Shown here: piece after piece, positions 1-11,619 of the stretch
How the letters are laid out: every line of letters begins with the position of its first letter
How positions within the stretch are numbered: position 1 is the stretch's first letter
Assembly: GCF_002760655.1 (NCBI RefSeq)
Contig: NZ_PDOC01000008.1
Span: forward strand, 62,001 to 126,000
From: Massilia eurypsychrophila
GTDB lineage: Bacteria; Pseudomonadota; Gammaproteobacteria; Burkholderiales; Burkholderiaceae_D
DNA length: 64,000 nucleotides
Reading direction: 5' to 3'
Made by a program: the position numbers and the translations under genes
Notes under the pieces: generated by a model
What the model was told of the DNA's origin: nothing
Databases searched by the model: none
What the model saw: the letters and a program-made list of their open reading frames with translations, nothing else

Positions 1-2762
1 GTCGACAGCACCGTGATCGGGTGCACCAGGCTCTCGTACAGGATGCCGAGCACGAGGTAGATGACGACGATGGCGGCGGCGATCAGCAAGGGCTGCTGCT
101 GGCTCGACTCCTGCGCCGCGCGCGCCGCGCCCTGGAAGCTGCCGCGCACGTTGGTCGGCATGCCGATGTCCGCTTCTGCCTGGCGCAGCGCCGCCTGGCC
201 GTCGGCCAGGTTGCTGCCTTCGGCCAGGTTGTACGACACGGTGGTGGCCAGTTCGCCGTCCTGGTGGTTGACGGAGGTAGGCGTCGAACTCTCGGCGAAG
301 CTGGCGATCGCCGACAGCGGCACCATCGGCGTCGCCGCGCCAGACAGCGCCTGGCCGCTGGCCGGATCGCGCGCGGCGGTCAGATTGGCCGGCGGCGCCG
401 GCGCCCCGGTCGATGCGGCAGTCGCCTTCGACGGCACGTACACGTCGCGCAGCGCTTCGGGCGTCTGCGCGTACTGCTTGCCAACGCCCATGATCACCTT
501 GTACTGATTGAGCTCATCGTAGATGGTGGCCACCTGGCGCTGGCCGAAGCCGTTATACAGCGCGTTGTTGACGTCGCGCGTGCTGATGCCGAGCCGCGCG
601 GCCGAATCCTTGTCGACATTGACGAACATCTCGACGCCGTTTTCGGCCTGGTCGGTGTCGACGTCGACCAGGGCCGGCTGGCGCTTCATGGCGTCGGCCA
701 GCTTGCCGGCCCACAGCTTGAGGTCATCGCTGCTGTCGCTCTTGAGCGTGTACTGGTAGGTCGAGTTCGACGAGCGCCCGCCGATCCGCAAGTCCTGCAC
801 CGGGTTCAGAAACAGCGACACGCCGGTCACCCGCGCCAGCTGCGGGCGCAGGCGGGCGATGACGGCCTGGCCGCCGTCGCCTTCGGCCCGTTCCGACACC
901 GGTTTCAGATTAATGAACATGAAGCCGCCGCCGGCGCGCCCGCCGCCGGTAAAGCCGACCACGGTGGCCACCGCCGGGTCGCGCCGGATGATGTTGACCA
1001 GCTGGCGCAGCTTGCCCTGCATCGCCTGGAACGAGATCGACTGGTCGGCGCGGATGCCGCCGTTGATCTGGCCAGTGTCCTGCCGCGGGAAGAAGCCCTT
1101 CGGCGCGGCCGAGAACAGGTAGACGTTCAGGCCCACCGTGAACAACAGAATCAGCATCACCAGCAGCTTGCTGCCGAGCGCCCAGTCGAGCGAGTGCTCG
1201 TACATCTTGTGCACCTTGTCGAAGCCTTTCTCGGCCCACTGCGCCAGCTTGCCAGGGCTGCGTTCGAGCCCGCCCGGCTTGAGCAGCCAGGCGCACATCA
1301 TCGGCGTGGTGGTCAGCGAAATGACCAGCGAAATCATCACCGCCGCCGACAGCGTGACGGCAAACTCGCGAAACAGCCGACCGACCTGGCCGCCCATGAA
1401 CAGCAGCGGGATGAACACCGCCACCAGTGACACGCTGATCGACAGCACGGTGAAGCCGACTTCGCGCGCGCCCAGCAGCGCCGCCTGCATGCGGTCCATG
1501 CCCTGCTCGATGTGGCGGCTGGTATTTTCCAGCACCACGATGGCGTCGTCGACGACGAAGCCGGCGGCCACCGTGAGCGCCATCAAGGACAGGTTGTTGA
1601 GTGAAAAGCCGAGCAGGTACATGACGCCGAAGGTGCCCAGCAGGGACACCACGGTGGCCACCGCCGGGATGATGGTGGCGCGCACGCTGCGCAAGAAGAC
1701 GCTGACGACGAGCACCACCAGCACGATCGAAATGAGCAGCGTCACTTCGATCTCGTGCAGTGAGGCGCGGATCGAGTTGGTGCTATCGGAGGCGACTTCG
1801 AGTTTCACGTCCTGCGGCAGCTGCGCCTGCAAGGTCGGCAGCAGCGCGCGCACGCCGTCGACCGTCTCGATGACGTTGGCGCCCGGCTGGCGGGTGACCA
1901 GCACGACGACTGCCGGTTCGCCGTTGAACAGGCCCAGCGTGTTGACGTTCTCGACGCCGTCGCTCACTTCGGCGACGTCCTGCAAGCGGATGGCGGCGCC
2001 GTCGCGCCAGGCCACCACCAGGGTGCGGTAGTCGCCGGCGCTGCGACCGCCGGAGGCGGTGGCGGCCTGCGAATAGATCTGCAAGCGCATGCCGTTGCCT
2101 TCGATCGCCCCTTTCGGGCGGCTGGCGTTGGCCGCCTGAATGGCGGCGCGCACGTCCTCGGTCGAGACGCCGTATTTGTTCAGCGCGTACGGCAGCAGGT
2201 CGACCCGCACGGCCGGCAGCGAGCCGCCGCCGATCTCGACATCGCCGACGCCTTTTACTTGCGCCAGCTTTTGCTGCACCACGTTCGACACCGACTCGTA
2301 GACCTGGCCGGGCGAGCGCGTTTTCGACGTCAATGCCAGGATGATCACCGGTGCATCCGACGGGTTGGCCTTGCGGTAGGTCGGGTTGCTGCGCAAGGTC
2401 GACGGCAGGTCGGCGCGCGAGGCGTTGATAGCCGCCTGCACTTCGCGCGCGGCCGAATCGATCTTGCGGTTCAAATCGAACTGCAGGCTGACGCGGGTCG
2501 AGCCGTTGCCGCTGTTGGAGGTCATCTCGTTGACGCCGGCGATGACGCCGAGGCGCCGCTCGAGCGGGGTGGCGACGCTGCTGGCCATGGTGTCCGGACT
2601 GGCGCCGGGCAGCTGCGCCGACACCGAGATGGTCGGAAAATCGACCTGCGGCAGCGGCGACACCGGCAGCACGAAGAAGGCGCCGATGCCGGCCAGCGCG
2701 ATGCCCAGGGTTAGCAGCACGGTGGCGATCGGGCGCCGGACGAAGGGCTCCGACAGGTTCAT
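1..2762 (-). CDS. mdtC: RND multidrug efflux inner-membrane pump, MdtC type (3' end cut off by window)
   Basis: Proton-driven inner-membrane pump of a tripartite RND efflux system; in the E. coli MdtABC family it works as a hetero-trimer with MdtB, fed by adaptor MdtA and an outer-membrane channel. About 920 residues are present of a usual ~1030, starting [11 protein letters not shown]; the last ~110 residues, including the final transmembrane helices, lie outside the window. The first membrane helix is near residues 12-32 and the TM4 proton-relay pair is visible as [12 protein letters not shown] near residue 400. The ATG overlaps the stop of mdtB (ATGA), so translation is probably coupled. 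MdtC rather than AcrB is inferred from the paired RND genes; the substrate is unknown. Confidence 0.93.
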   Translation of the reverse strand, partial: MNLSEPFVRRPIATVLLTLGIALAGIGAFFVLPVSPLPQVDFPTISVSAQLPGASPDTMASSVATPLERRLGVIAGVNEMTSNSGNGSTRVSLQFDLNRKIDSAAREVQAAINASRADLPSTLRSNPTYRKANPSDAPVIILALTSKTRSPGQVYESVSNVVQQKLAQVKGVGDVEIGGGSLPAVRVDLLPYALNKYGVSTEDVRAAIQAANASRPKGAIEGNGMRLQIYSQAATASGGRSAGDYRTLVVAWRDGAAIRLQDVAEVSDGVENVNTLGLFNGEPAVVVLVTRQPGANVIETVDGVRALLPTLQAQLPQDVKLEVASDSTNSIRASLHEIEVTLLISIVLVVLVVSVFLRSVRATIIPAVATVVSLLGTFGVMYLLGFSLNNLSLMALTVAAGFVVDDAIVVLENTSRHIEQGMDRMQAALLGAREVGFTVLSISVSLVAVFIPLLFMGGQVGRLFREFAVTLSAAVMISLVISLTTTPMMCAWLLKPGGLERSPGKLAQWAEKGFDKVHKMYEHSLDWALGSKLLVMLILLFTVGLNVYLFSAAPKGFFPRQDTGQINGGIRADQSISFQAMQGKLRQLVNIIRRDPAVATVVGFTGGGRAGGGFMFINLKPVSERAEGDGGQAVIARLRPQLARVTGVSLFLNPVQDLRIGGRSSNSTYQYTLKSDSSDDLKLWAGKLADAMKRQPALVDVDTDQAENGVEMFVNVDKDSAARLGISTRDVNNALYNGFGQRQVATIYDELNQYKVIMGVGKQYAQTPEALRDVYVPSKATAASTGAPAPPANLTAARDPASGQALSGAATPMVPLSAIASFAESSTPTSVNHQDGELATTVSYNLAEGSNLADGQAALRQAEADIGMPTNVRGSFQGAARAAQESSQQQPLLIAAAIVVIYLVLGILYESLVHPITVLS

Positions 2763-5700
2763 GCGCGCGCCTCTTCAGGGGCCGGCGCCGGCGCCCTGGC
2801 CTCTTTCGGCCGGAAGCGCTGAGCCAGGCGGTCGAAGCCGAGGTAGATCACCGGCGTGGTGAACAAGGTGAGCAGCTGGCTGACGATCAGGCCGCCGAAG
2901 ATGGACAGGCCCAGCGGGCGGCGCAGTTCGGCGCCCTCGCCCCAGCCGAGCATCAGCGGCACCGCGGCGAACAGCGCCGCCAGCGTCGTCATCAGGATCG
3001 GCCGGAAGCGCAGCAGCGCGGCCTGGTGGATCGCCTCGCGCGGGCTCTTGCCGTCGCGCTCGGCCTCGATGGCAAAGTCGATCATCATGATGGCGTTCTT
3101 CTTGACGATGCCGATCAGGAGGATGATGCCGATGATGCCGATCACGCCGAGGTCCTGGCCGCTGATCATCAGCGCCAGCAGCGCGCCGACGCCGGCCGAC
3201 GGCAAGGTCGACAGGATCGTCAGCGGGTGGACGTAGCTCTCGTAGAGCACGCCGAGCACGATGTAGACGCAGATCACCGCCGCCAGGATCAGCCACAGCT
3301 GGTTCGACAGCGACGCCTGGTAGGCGCCGGCGGCGCCGAGGAAGGTCATGCTGACGGCGGCCGGCAGCTTGATCTCGGCGGCGGCGGCGCGGATCGAATC
3401 GACCGCGGTGCCAAGCGAGACGCCGGCGGCGGTGTCGAAGCCGATGGTGGTGGCCGGGTACTGCGCCACGTGGGTGATCTGCAGCGGCGCCGGCTGCTCG
3501 GTGATGGTGGCCACCGCCCCCAGCGGGGTCGACTTGCCCGAGCCGGTGCGCAGCGGCAGGCGCCTGAGCGCCTCGATCGACATCGCCGCGTCGCGGTTGG
3601 CCTCGAGGATGACGCGGTACTGGTTCGTTTCGGTGAAGATGGTCGAGACGATGCGCTGGCCGAAGGCGCTGTAGAGCGCGTCGTCGATCGAGGCGGCCGT
3701 GATCGACAGGCGCGAGGCGCTGTCGCGGTCGATGCTGACAAACGCGGCCACGCCGGTGGCGCCGGCATCGGTGACGACGTTGCGCACCTTGGCGTCGGTC
3801 TGCAGGCGCGCCACCAGCTTGCCGGCCCACTCGGTCACGGTGGCGTTGTCGGCGCCCTCGATCGAGACGCGGTACTGGGTGGGACCTGTCTCGGCGTCGA
3901 TCGTCAGGTCCTGGGTCGGCTGCAGGTAGATCGTCACGCCGGCGATGCGCGCGACATTCTCGCGCAGGCGGCCCATGATGGTTTCCTGGTCGTCGTCGCG
4001 GTCCGGTTTCAGGTTGATAAGCATGCGCCCGGTGTTGAGCATGGCGTTGTTGGCGCCGTCGACGCCGACGTTCGACGACAGCGACAGCACCGCCGGGTCA
4101 TCGAGCACCACCTTGGCGGCGGCCTGCTGCAGCTGCGCCATCGCGTCGTACGAGATGGCCTGGCGCGCTTCGACGCGCGCCTGCAGCTGGCCGGTGTCCT
4201 GGGTCGGGAACAGCCCTTTCGGGATCCACATGTACAGCAGCACCGTCAGCACCAGCGTCGCCAGCGCGACAATCAGCGTCAGCCCCTGGCGCGCCAGCAC
4301 CCAGGTCAGGGCGCCGTCATAGCGGTCGATCACGCGGTCCAGGTATGCCTGCGACTTCTGCGCGAACCGGTTGGGCTTTTCCTCGGCCCGGCTGCGCAGC
4401 CAGCGCGCCGACATCATCGGCACCAGGGTCAGCGACACCACGCCGGAGATCAGGATCGTGATCGACAGGGTGACGGCGAATTCGCGGAACAGGCGGCCGA
4501 CGACGTCGCCCATGAACAGCAGCGGGATCAGCACGGCGATCAGGGAGACGGTCAGCGAGATGATGGTAAAGCCGATCTGCGCGGCGCCCTTGATGGCGGC
4601 GGCCATCGGCTCCTCGCCCTCTTCGATGTAGCGGGCGATGTTCTCGATCATGACGATGGCGTCGTCGACGACGAAGCCGGTGGCGATCGTCAGCGCCATC
4701 AGTGACAGGTTGTTCAGGCTGTAGCCGAGCAGGTACATCGCGCCGAAGGTGCCGATCAGCGAAATCGGCACGGCCAGACTGGCGATGACGGTGGCGCGCA
4801 CGCTGTGCAGGAAAGCGAAGATCACCAGCACCACCAGCAGCACGGCGAGCAGCAGTTCGAATTCGACGTGGGTGACGGAGGCGCGGATGCCGGTGGTGCG
4901 GTCGGTCAGCACGTCGAGCTTGATCGCGGCCGGCATGCCCGATTGCAGCTCGGGCAGGCGCTGCTTGATGGCGTCAACGGTGGCGATGACGTTGGCGCCG
5001 GGCTGGCGCTGCACGTTCAGGATGATCGCCGGTTTCAGGCCCGACCAGGCGCCGAGCCGGACGTTTTCGGCGCTGTCGACCACCTGCGCGACGTTCGACA
5101 GGCGCACCGGCGCGCCGTTCTTGTAGGCGACGATCAGGTTCTGGTAGTCCTTCACTGCCAGCAGCTGGTCGTTGGCGTTGATGGTGTAGGAGCGGGTCGG
5201 GCCGTCGAAGCTGCCCTTGGCGCTGTTGGCGTTGGCGGCGGTGATGGCGCTCCTGAGCGTGTCGAGGCCAAGGCCGTAGGACGCGAGCGCCTCGGTGTCG
5301 GCCTGGATCCGCACCGCCGGGCGCTGGCCGCCCGACAAGGTGACCAGGCCGACGCCGCTGACCTGGCTGATTTTTAACGCCAGGCGCGTGTTGACCAGGT
5401 TCTGCACCTCGGTCAGCGGCAAGCTGTCGGAGGTGATCGCCAGCGTCAGCACGGGCGCGTCGGCCGGGTTGACCTTGGCGTAGACGGGCGGCGCCGGCAG
5501 GTCGGTCGGCAGCAGCGAGCCGCCGGCGTTGATCGCCGCCTGCACTTCCTGCTCGGCGACGTCGAGCGTCTGGCCGAGGCCGAACTGCAAGGTCACCACC
5601 GAGACGCCGGCGGCGCTGGTCGAACTCATGCGCGTCAGGCCGGACATCTGGCCGAACTGGCGCTCGAGCGGCGCGGTGACGGTGCGCGCCATCACTTCCG

Positions 5701-5866
5701 GGCTGGCGCCCGGGTACAGCGTCTGCACCTGGATGGTGGGGAAATCGACTTGCGGCAGCGCCGACAGCGGCAGGAACTTGAAGCCGACCAGGCCGGCCAG
5801 CACGATCGCCACCATCAGCAGCGCGGTGGCGACCGGCCGCTGGATGAACGGGCCCGACGGATTCAT
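2759..5866 (-). CDS. mdtB: RND multidrug efflux inner-membrane pump, MdtB type
   Basis: Second inner-membrane RND subunit of the tripartite pump, about 1035 residues, full family length. The start [11 protein letters not shown] is preceded by GAGGTGA at good spacing; the frame stays open 88 codons further upstream, but that stretch is Arg-rich and unlike any RND N-terminus, so it is not used. The proton-relay Asp pair is in [12 protein letters not shown] near residue 400, and the C-terminal half repeats the 6-helix plus periplasmic-loop plan. It lies 58 bp after mdtA and overlaps mdtC by 4 bp. Having two different RND pumps in one operon is the hallmark of the MdtBC hetero-trimer, so this name is favoured over AcrB/MexB. 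Confidence 0.93.
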   Translation of the reverse strand: MNPSGPFIQRPVATALLMVAIVLAGLVGFKFLPLSALPQVDFPTIQVQTLYPGASPEVMARTVTAPLERQFGQMSGLTRMSSTSAAGVSVVTLQFGLGQTLDVAEQEVQAAINAGGSLLPTDLPAPPVYAKVNPADAPVLTLAITSDSLPLTEVQNLVNTRLALKISQVSGVGLVTLSGGQRPAVRIQADTEALASYGLGLDTLRSAITAANANSAKGSFDGPTRSYTINANDQLLAVKDYQNLIVAYKNGAPVRLSNVAQVVDSAENVRLGAWSGLKPAIILNVQRQPGANVIATVDAIKQRLPELQSGMPAAIKLDVLTDRTTGIRASVTHVEFELLLAVLLVVLVIFAFLHSVRATVIASLAVPISLIGTFGAMYLLGYSLNNLSLMALTIATGFVVDDAIVMIENIARYIEEGEEPMAAAIKGAAQIGFTIISLTVSLIAVLIPLLFMGDVVGRLFREFAVTLSITILISGVVSLTLVPMMSARWLRSRAEEKPNRFAQKSQAYLDRVIDRYDGALTWVLARQGLTLIVALATLVLTVLLYMWIPKGLFPTQDTGQLQARVEARQAISYDAMAQLQQAAAKVVLDDPAVLSLSSNVGVDGANNAMLNTGRMLINLKPDRDDDQETIMGRLRENVARIAGVTIYLQPTQDLTIDAETGPTQYRVSIEGADNATVTEWAGKLVARLQTDAKVRNVVTDAGATGVAAFVSIDRDSASRLSITAASIDDALYSAFGQRIVSTIFTETNQYRVILEANRDAAMSIEALRRLPLRTGSGKSTPLGAVATITEQPAPLQITHVAQYPATTIGFDTAAGVSLGTAVDSIRAAAAEIKLPAAVSMTFLGAAGAYQASLSNQLWLILAAVICVYIVLGVLYESYVHPLTILSTLPSAGVGALLALMISGQDLGVIGIIGIILLIGIVKKNAIMMIDFAIEAERDGKSPREAIHQAALLRFRPILMTTLAALFAAVPLMLGWGEGAELRRPLGLSIFGGLIVSQLLTLFTTPVIYLGFDRLAQRFRPKEARAPAPAPEEARA

Positions 5867-5924
5867 GACATCACCTCGCCTGTGCCGCCAGCGCTCGCGC
5901 CGTCGGTTTTGCCGGCAGCGATTG

Positions 5925-7325
5925 TCATTGCGCCGCTCCTTCCGGCTGGCGGCGACGGCGCTCGCCGGCCGGCGGCGCCGTGGCATCGGCCGGCGCACCG
6001 GCAGCCGGTGCAACCGGCGCTGCGCCTTCGCTCTGCGCTGCACCGGCTGCAGGCGCACCGGCGCGGCCAGCGCGGCGCCCTGCCGCGCCGACTGCAGGCT
6101 TGTCGCCCGGCAGCGTGACCTTGGCGCCATCCTTCAGGCGGTCCGCGCCCTCGGTGATGACCTGCTCGCCGACCTGCAAACCGGTGACGACCTGCACCTT
6201 GTCGACGGTGGCCTGGCCGCGCGTGACCGGCCGCAGCGCCACGGTCCGGTCGGCGGCGTTGAGGACGTAGACGAATTCGCCCGTCGAGCCGTGGCGCAGC
6301 GCCGTCACCGGCACCATCACCGCATCCTTGATATTGCGAATCTCGAGGCGCAGGTTGACGAACTGGCTCGGGAACAGCGCCTGGTTGGCGTTGGCGAAGC
6401 GCGCCTTGGCGCGCACCGTGCCGGTCTGCACGTCGACCTGGTTGTCGAGGGCGGCGAACTTGCCGGTGGCCAGGCTGGCGGTGCGGGTGCGGTCGAACGC
6501 CACCGCCGGCAGCGCGGCCCCTTCGTTCACGCGCCCCTGCAGGTCAGGCACCTGGTCCTGCGGCACGGCGAATTCGACGTCGATTGGCGAGAGCTGGGTG
6601 ATGACGGCGATGCCGTTGGCGTCGCCGCTGCCAACCAGGTTGCCCATGTCGACGACGCGCAGGCCGACCCGCCCGCCGATCGGCGCCTTGACCTGGGTGT
6701 AGCTCAGATTGAGCTTGGCCACGCCCTCGGCGGCGCGGTCGGTCATCACGGTGCCCTCTAACTGCTTGACCAATGCGGCCTGGGTGTCAACTTCCTGGCG
6801 GGCGATCGAATCCTGGGTCAGCAAGGTGCGAAAGCGCGCCAGCGTGACCTTCGCGCTGTCGAGCTGCGCCTCGTTGCGCTGGCGGTTGCCCGACGCCTGC
6901 AGCAGCGCCATCTCGAACGCGCGCGGGTCGATGATGGCGAGCACCTGGCCGGCCTTGACCAGCTGGCCCTCGCTGAACAGGATCTTTTGCAGCACCCCCG
7001 ATACCTGCGGCCGGACGGTGGCGGTGGCCGCCGCAGTGACGGTGCCGAGCGCGTCGAGTACCACCGGGATGTCGGCCTTTTCGGCCGTTGCCACGCCCAC
7101 CGTGGTGGCCGGCGCGCCGCGCCCGCCGCCGCCGCCACCGCCAGGACCGCCGCCGGCGCGCTGTCCCTGCGCCGCGCCGGCCGGTGCATCCGGATGGGTC
7201 AGGTGCCAGGCCAGGTAGCCCAGGCCGGCCATGGCGAGCACCGCGATGACGCCACCGACGATCTTGTTGCGCCAGCTACGCGGCGGCGGGAGGGTCTTTT
7301 CGGTGATGAGCGGGGGCCGGTCCAT
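5925..7325 (-). CDS. mdtA: RND efflux periplasmic adaptor (membrane fusion protein), MdtA type
   Basis: Periplasmic adaptor linking the MdtBC pump to an outer-membrane channel. It has 466 residues: an N-terminal membrane anchor near residues 21-43, a Gly-rich linker near 58-72, a split lipoyl/barrel-sandwich domain ([12 protein letters not shown] and [15 protein letters not shown]), an alpha-hairpin between them, and a beta-barrel. The last ~60 residues are Ala/Pro/Gly-rich and end in a basic run, longer than E. coli MdtA (415 aa). The ATG follows AAGGA at good spacing. It is the first gene of the operon; no regulator gene and no outer-membrane channel gene is adjacent within the window. Confidence 0.92.
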   Translation of the reverse strand: MDRPPLITEKTLPPPRSWRNKIVGGVIAVLAMAGLGYLAWHLTHPDAPAGAAQGQRAGGGPGGGGGGGRGAPATTVGVATAEKADIPVVLDALGTVTAAATATVRPQVSGVLQKILFSEGQLVKAGQVLAIIDPRAFEMALLQASGNRQRNEAQLDSAKVTLARFRTLLTQDSIARQEVDTQAALVKQLEGTVMTDRAAEGVAKLNLSYTQVKAPIGGRVGLRVVDMGNLVGSGDANGIAVITQLSPIDVEFAVPQDQVPDLQGRVNEGAALPAVAFDRTRTASLATGKFAALDNQVDVQTGTVRAKARFANANQALFPSQFVNLRLEIRNIKDAVMVPVTALRHGSTGEFVYVLNAADRTVALRPVTRGQATVDKVQVVTGLQVGEQVITEGADRLKDGAKVTLPGDKPAVGAAGRRAGRAGAPAAGAAQSEGAAPVAPAAGAPADATAPPAGERRRRQPEGAAQ

Positions 7326-7458
7326 GAGTTTCCTTGGTCAAAAACATAACAATTTGCTGTCAAACTGTAGCATGGGGAGTCCGGGCAGTATGTTTCGAAC
7401 CGTGCATATGCGGCGACAAAGGTGACACCAATGGGCAGAGGGAAATAATACAAAAGAC

Positions 7459-7496
7459 GAAAAAAAGCGGCGCCTACTAGGGAGGGCGCCGCTTTC
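7459..7496 (-). terminator. Rho-independent terminator of sppA
   Basis: An 11-bp perfect stem (7464-7474 with 7485-7495, core GCGGCGCC/GGCGCCGC) with a 10-nt loop; on the minus strand it is followed by seven T. It lies about 80 bp past the sppA stop and before the mdtA promoter region. Confidence 0.85.
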
Positions 7497-7575
7497 GCCG
7501 GCCAGGGCTGAACGCTACATGACGTTACAAACCTGCTACAACTCTGTTGGCAGCACCTGCCGGGTGACGGCACAT

Positions 7576-9432
7576 TTACGGCATCGTGCACATGCAGTGC
7601 GTAACGGCGCTGAACGGCTTGCGGCCGTCGGCCATCTCGGACAGCCAGCTCAGTTCGCGCGTCACTTCGGTGACGGCGGCCGCCGGCAGGCCCGATGGCA
7701 TCAGCCCGAGCTTGACCTGGAACGTCATCGCCTGCGCCGCCGACACGCCCATCAAGCCGAGGAAGCGCTCGATGCGCGAGGTGTCGCGCTCGATGTAGGT
7801 GACCCGGTAGTCCGCCGGCAGCTTGGCGCGCGCCGCGGCCGACGCCAGCGCGTCGTTGTAGCTGCCGAGGCGGTCGACCAGGCCGTGCGCCTTGGCCTGG
7901 GCGCCGGTCCACACGCGGCCCTGGCCGACGGCGTCGATGGCGGCCGGCGTGGTCTTGCGCGCAGCCGCCGCCTTGGTGGTGAACTCGCTGTAGATATGGT
8001 TGATGCTGCTCTGGACCAGCTGGCCGAAGCGTGGATCGAGCGGGCGCAGCGGATTGTAGGCGTCGGCCAGCCACGTGGTGGTGGTGCCGGCGGTGTGGAT
8101 GCCCAGCTTGTCGACGACTTTTTCGGCGGTCGGCAAAATGGCGAACACGCCGATCGAGCCGGTGATGGTGGACGGATCGGCGATCACCTCGTCGGCCGCC
8201 AGCGCAATCCAGTAGCCGCCGGAAGCGGCGACGTTGCCCATCGAGACGACCACCGGCTTGCCGGCGGCGCGCGTCAGTTCCAGTTCGCGCCGGATCAGCT
8301 CCGAGCCGAACGCGCTGCCGCCTGGCGAATCGACGCGCAGCACCACCGCCTTGACGGCGTCGTCCTCGCGCGCGCGGCGGATCAGGTTCGACGTCGACAG
8401 ACCGCCGATGGCGCCCGGCGCCGCGATGCCGTCGGTGATGTCGCCCGACGCCACCACCACGGCGACGGCGTCGCCGAAGGCCTTCGGCCGGTTGCGCGCC
8501 AGGTAGTCGTCGAAGCTGACCTGGCGGAACGACTTGCCCTCGAGGTCAGGGGCACCGCGCTTGATCATCATGGCGCGCAGTTCGTCGCGCGTTTTCAGGC
8601 CGTCGACCCACTTGGCGCCCAGCGCCAGCTTGGCGGTGTCGCCGCCGGCCGCTTCCATCAGGCGCGGCAAGTCGTCGATGGCGGCGGTGACGGCGCCGGC
8701 GGCCAGCTTGCGGTTCTTCTCGACGTCGGCCGTGTAGGCGCCCCACAGCGCGCCATACAGCGTCGCCTCGGCTTCGCGCGCGGCGTCGGACGGGCCGTTG
8801 CCGATGTACGGCTCGGCAAAGCTCTTGTAGGTGCCGACCTTCATCAGGTTGACCGTCACGCCGATCTTGTCGAGCGCGTCGCGGTAGTAATTGCGGTAGC
8901 GGCCAAAGCCCTTGAGCTCGACCATGCCCATCGGGTGCAGGTAGACCTCGCTGGCGTGCGAGGCGAGCAGGTACTGGCGCTGGTCGTAGCCGCCGCCCCA
9001 CGCGATGACGGGCTTGCCGGCCGCCTTGACGCGATCGACCGCGTGGCCGACATCGTTGAGCATGGCCATGCCGGCGCCGTCCATCTCTTCGAGCAGCAGC
9101 ACCACGCTGCCGATGCTGGCGTCCTTGGCGGCGGCGTCGAGCACCGTCAGCACGTCGCGCAACTGGACGGTGCGCTTGACGTCGCCGCGCACGCTGGCCA
9201 TCACCGAATCGCGCAGGCCGCCGGCGCTTTGCTCGACGAGCATGCCCTTCAGGTCGACCACCAGCGCCGTCTTCGGCCCGAGCGGCTTGACGCCGCCGCC
9301 GAACATGCCCCACAGGATGACAATGATGAAGGCCAAAAACAGCAGGTTGAACAGGGTGCGGCGGGTGGCGTCGAGCGCGCGCCAGAACGCGCCAAAACCG
9401 CGGCGCAGCGAGGACAGGGGTTTGAAGGACAT
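7576..9432 (-). CDS. sppA: Signal peptide peptidase SppA, long (67 kDa) type
   Basis: Membrane-anchored serine protease that degrades cleaved signal peptides. It has 618 residues, close to E. coli SppA (618). An N-terminal membrane helix (NLLFLAFIIVILWGMF) is followed by two tandem peptidase S49 domains. The Ser/Lys dyad is visible: the Lys is in GTYKSFAEPY near residue 203 and the nucleophile Ser is in GNVAASGGYW at residue 404, matching K209 and S409 of E. coli. The ATG at 9432 has GGAG five bases upstream; a GTG two codons earlier sits on top of that ribosome site and was rejected. The C-terminal ~15 residues (ending CMCTMP) are not conserved in the family as I know it. Confidence 0.95.
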   Translation of the reverse strand: MSFKPLSSLRRGFGAFWRALDATRRTLFNLLFLAFIIVILWGMFGGGVKPLGPKTALVVDLKGMLVEQSAGGLRDSVMASVRGDVKRTVQLRDVLTVLDAAAKDASIGSVVLLLEEMDGAGMAMLNDVGHAVDRVKAAGKPVIAWGGGYDQRQYLLASHASEVYLHPMGMVELKGFGRYRNYYRDALDKIGVTVNLMKVGTYKSFAEPYIGNGPSDAAREAEATLYGALWGAYTADVEKNRKLAAGAVTAAIDDLPRLMEAAGGDTAKLALGAKWVDGLKTRDELRAMMIKRGAPDLEGKSFRQVSFDDYLARNRPKAFGDAVAVVVASGDITDGIAAPGAIGGLSTSNLIRRAREDDAVKAVVLRVDSPGGSAFGSELIRRELELTRAAGKPVVVSMGNVAASGGYWIALAADEVIADPSTITGSIGVFAILPTAEKVVDKLGIHTAGTTTTWLADAYNPLRPLDPRFGQLVQSSINHIYSEFTTKAAAARKTTPAAIDAVGQGRVWTGAQAKAHGLVDRLGSYNDALASAAARAKLPADYRVTYIERDTSRIERFLGLMGVSAAQAMTFQVKLGLMPSGLPAAAVTEVTRELSWLSEMADGRKPFSAVTHCMCTMP

Positions 9433-9506
9433 CGGCACTCCGGCGGAAAAAGTTGTTGGGACCTAGCGCACACTGTAAGCGAAAACGGCAAACGCTGGTC
9501 GGATTG

Positions 9507-10976
9507 TCATGCGGTGGCGGCGACTACGTCGAGTTTTTGCGGCTGGGAAATTGCCCATAATCCGGCAAACACCAATATGCCATTGACCATCAGCAATTCA
9601 AGGCCCAGGCGATAACTTCCCAACAGGTGCGCCTGATTTAGCTCAAGCACGGCGCAGATCAGCGGCGCGCCGATGGTTACCACCGGCACCAGGCGGTCGG
9701 TCAGGGCGCGGCTGGTCAGGATGCCGAAGGCGAACAGGCCCAGCAAGGGACCATACGTGTAGGCGGCGATCTTCAGGATGACGCCGATCATGCTGGCGTT
9801 GTCGATCATCTTAAATACCAGCACCAGCGCCAGGAACAGCGCGGCAAAACCGAGGTGGACGCGCTGGCGCAGCTTGACCTGCTGCGCTTCGGACAGGTCG
9901 GCGCGGCGCTGGATGCCGAGGATGTCGATGCAGAAGGTCGACGTCAGCGCGGTGATGGCGCCGTCGGCGCTGGGGAACAGCGCCGACACCAGCGCGATCA
10001 GGAAGATGATCTGCACCGACGGCGGCAGATGGCCGGTGACGATGGCCGGAAACAGCTTGTCGCCGGTGGCGGTGACGCCGGCGATCGGCGCATACAGGTG
10101 CAGCAACCCGCCGAGGAACAGGAACAGCGACAGCACGATGACCAGGATCACGGTCAGGCTCAGCAGGTTCTTCTGGGAGTCGGCCAGCGTCTTGACGGAG
10201 ATCGTCTTCTGCATCATTTCCTGGTCCATGCCGGTCATGGTCAGCACGATGAAGGCGCCGGCGATGATCTGCTTGAGGTAGAAGTTGGGGCTGTCGACGG
10301 CGGTGGTGAAGACGGTCGACAGGCCGCGCGCGTCCATCTGCGCCAGGCTCTCGGCCACTGACAGGTCGAGCCGGTTGAGCAAAAATACGACGCAGGCGAC
10401 CAGGCCGATCAGCATGCAGGTCGTTTGCAAGGTGTCGGTCCAGACGATGGTCTTGACGCCGCCCTGGTAGGTGTAGACCAGGATCATGCCGAGAATCACC
10501 AGGGTGGTCAGCCAGAACGGGATGCCGAGGCTGTCGAGAATGATGACTTGCAAGATGTTGACCACCAGGTACAGCCGCGCGGTGGCCCCGAGCAGGCGCG
10601 ACAGGATGAAGAAACCGGCGCCGCTCTGGTAGGCGCGGCGGCCGAGGCGCACGTCGAGGTAGTGGTAGATCGATGTCAGTTTCAGGCGGTAGTACAGCGG
10701 CAGCAGGATGTAGGCGACGGCGATGTAGCCGAACACGTAGCCGATCAGGATCTGGGCGTAGCCGAAGCCGTCGTGGCCGACCGCGCCCGGCACGCTGATG
10801 AAGGTGGCGCCGGACAAGGTGGTGCCGACCATGCCGAAGGCGACCAGCATCCAGTTGCTGCTCTTGTTGCCGATGAAGAAGCTGTCGTTGGTGGCGTTGC
10901 GCGAGGTGGCCCAGGCGACGCCGAGCAGCAGCAGGAAATAGGCGATCAGGATGGCGAAGAGCAAGGCTGGCGACAT
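9507..10976 (-). CDS. Sodium:solute symporter (SSF family), substrate unknown
   Basis: A 489-residue polytopic membrane protein of the SSF family (PutP, PanF, SglT relatives), which drive solute uptake with sodium. Visible marks are the N-terminal helix LLFAILIAYFLLLLGVAW, the family segment GTTLSGATFISVPGAVG after the first helices, a long GGVKTIVWTDTLQ segment (typical SSF TM5-6 region), and about 13 hydrophobic segments. The substrate cannot be read from the sequence; the best guess from general similarity is an organic acid or amino acid. It stands alone between a small secreted protein and sppA, all on the minus strand, with about 75 bp to sppA. Confidence 0.9.
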   Translation of the reverse strand: MSPALLFAILIAYFLLLLGVAWATSRNATNDSFFIGNKSSNWMLVAFGMVGTTLSGATFISVPGAVGHDGFGYAQILIGYVFGYIAVAYILLPLYYRLKLTSIYHYLDVRLGRRAYQSGAGFFILSRLLGATARLYLVVNILQVIILDSLGIPFWLTTLVILGMILVYTYQGGVKTIVWTDTLQTTCMLIGLVACVVFLLNRLDLSVAESLAQMDARGLSTVFTTAVDSPNFYLKQIIAGAFIVLTMTGMDQEMMQKTISVKTLADSQKNLLSLTVILVIVLSLFLFLGGLLHLYAPIAGVTATGDKLFPAIVTGHLPPSVQIIFLIALVSALFPSADGAITALTSTFCIDILGIQRRADLSEAQQVKLRQRVHLGFAALFLALVLVFKMIDNASMIGVILKIAAYTYGPLLGLFAFGILTSRALTDRLVPVVTIGAPLICAVLELNQAHLLGSYRLGLELLMVNGILVFAGLWAISQPQKLDVVAATA

Positions 10977-11080
10977 GGGGGTCCGGGGGAGTGACGGTTC
11001 AGGTCGGCAGCATACACCGAACCCTTGCCGAGGGCTACGGCCCTGTCCTCACGGCCATGCGGAAGTCGTGTGGATGCGGC

Positions 11081-11509
11081 TCAGATGTCTTCGCCGCGGA
11101 CGCGCTCGAACGGGCCGATGCAGGCGTCGGTCGATTCGGACGCACACATCAGGAAGATTTCGCCGGACGGGTGGAACAACACGAAATTGGTCACCTTGGC
11201 GCCCACCTTCATGATCTCGCCGGAACAGTCCTGTTTGCCGTTGTCCTTGACGATCTTGTCTTCGAGCTTGTAGAAACCCTTCGCGCTCGGCGTGGCCGGG
11301 ATGATGAACTCGCTCTCGGACACCTCGCGCGCGCTGGTGACAAGCGTGGTGCCGTCACTGCGGAAGCGGTACGTTTCGGCGCAGCGGCCGCCGGCGACGA
11401 GCAACTGCCAGACGCCGATGATTGGATGGTTGGCGGCCGGCGGCGCGGCGCCCGCTCCGTGGCCAAGCAGCAGCAACAGTGACCAACCCAGCCCAGGAAG
11501 CAAACGCAT
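11081..11509 (-). CDS. Small secreted protein of unknown function
   Basis: A 142-residue protein with a clear signal peptide (MRLLPGLGWSLLLLLGHGAGA, cleavage near AGA-AP). The mature part starts HPIIGVWQLL, and GTTLVTSAREVSESEF and FHPSGEIFLM give it a small beta-rich, lipocalin-like look; three Cys could form a disulfide. AAGGAG lies 6 bases before this ATG, which fixes the start against an in-frame ATG five codons upstream that includes the ribosome site. I do not recognise the family; the predicted periplasmic location is inferred from the signal peptide only. Confidence 0.75.
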   Translation of the reverse strand: MRLLPGLGWSLLLLLGHGAGAAPPAANHPIIGVWQLLVAGGRCAETYRFRSDGTTLVTSAREVSESEFIIPATPSAKGFYKLEDKIVKDNGKQDCSGEIMKVGAKVTNFVLFHPSGEIFLMCASESTDACIGPFERVRGEDI

Positions 11510-11619
11510 GGCGTACTCCTTCATCAGATCTGCAGGTCCGGAAGCTGTTAGACAGCGGCGCGTACCTGCAGTTTGCACTGATTTTGGAACGCGCGTCGCG
11601 TTCTGCTGAGCGGCAATCG

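Noticed and set aside
3026..4705. Long plus-strand open frame across mdtB
   Set aside because: Antisense shadow with Asp/His/Arg bias and no domain; mdtB is intact on the minus strand.
7519..9615. Long plus-strand open frame across sppA
   Set aside because: Its product is Arg/His/Gly/Ala-rich nonsense typical of the antisense of GC-rich genes; sppA on the other strand has all catalytic motifs.
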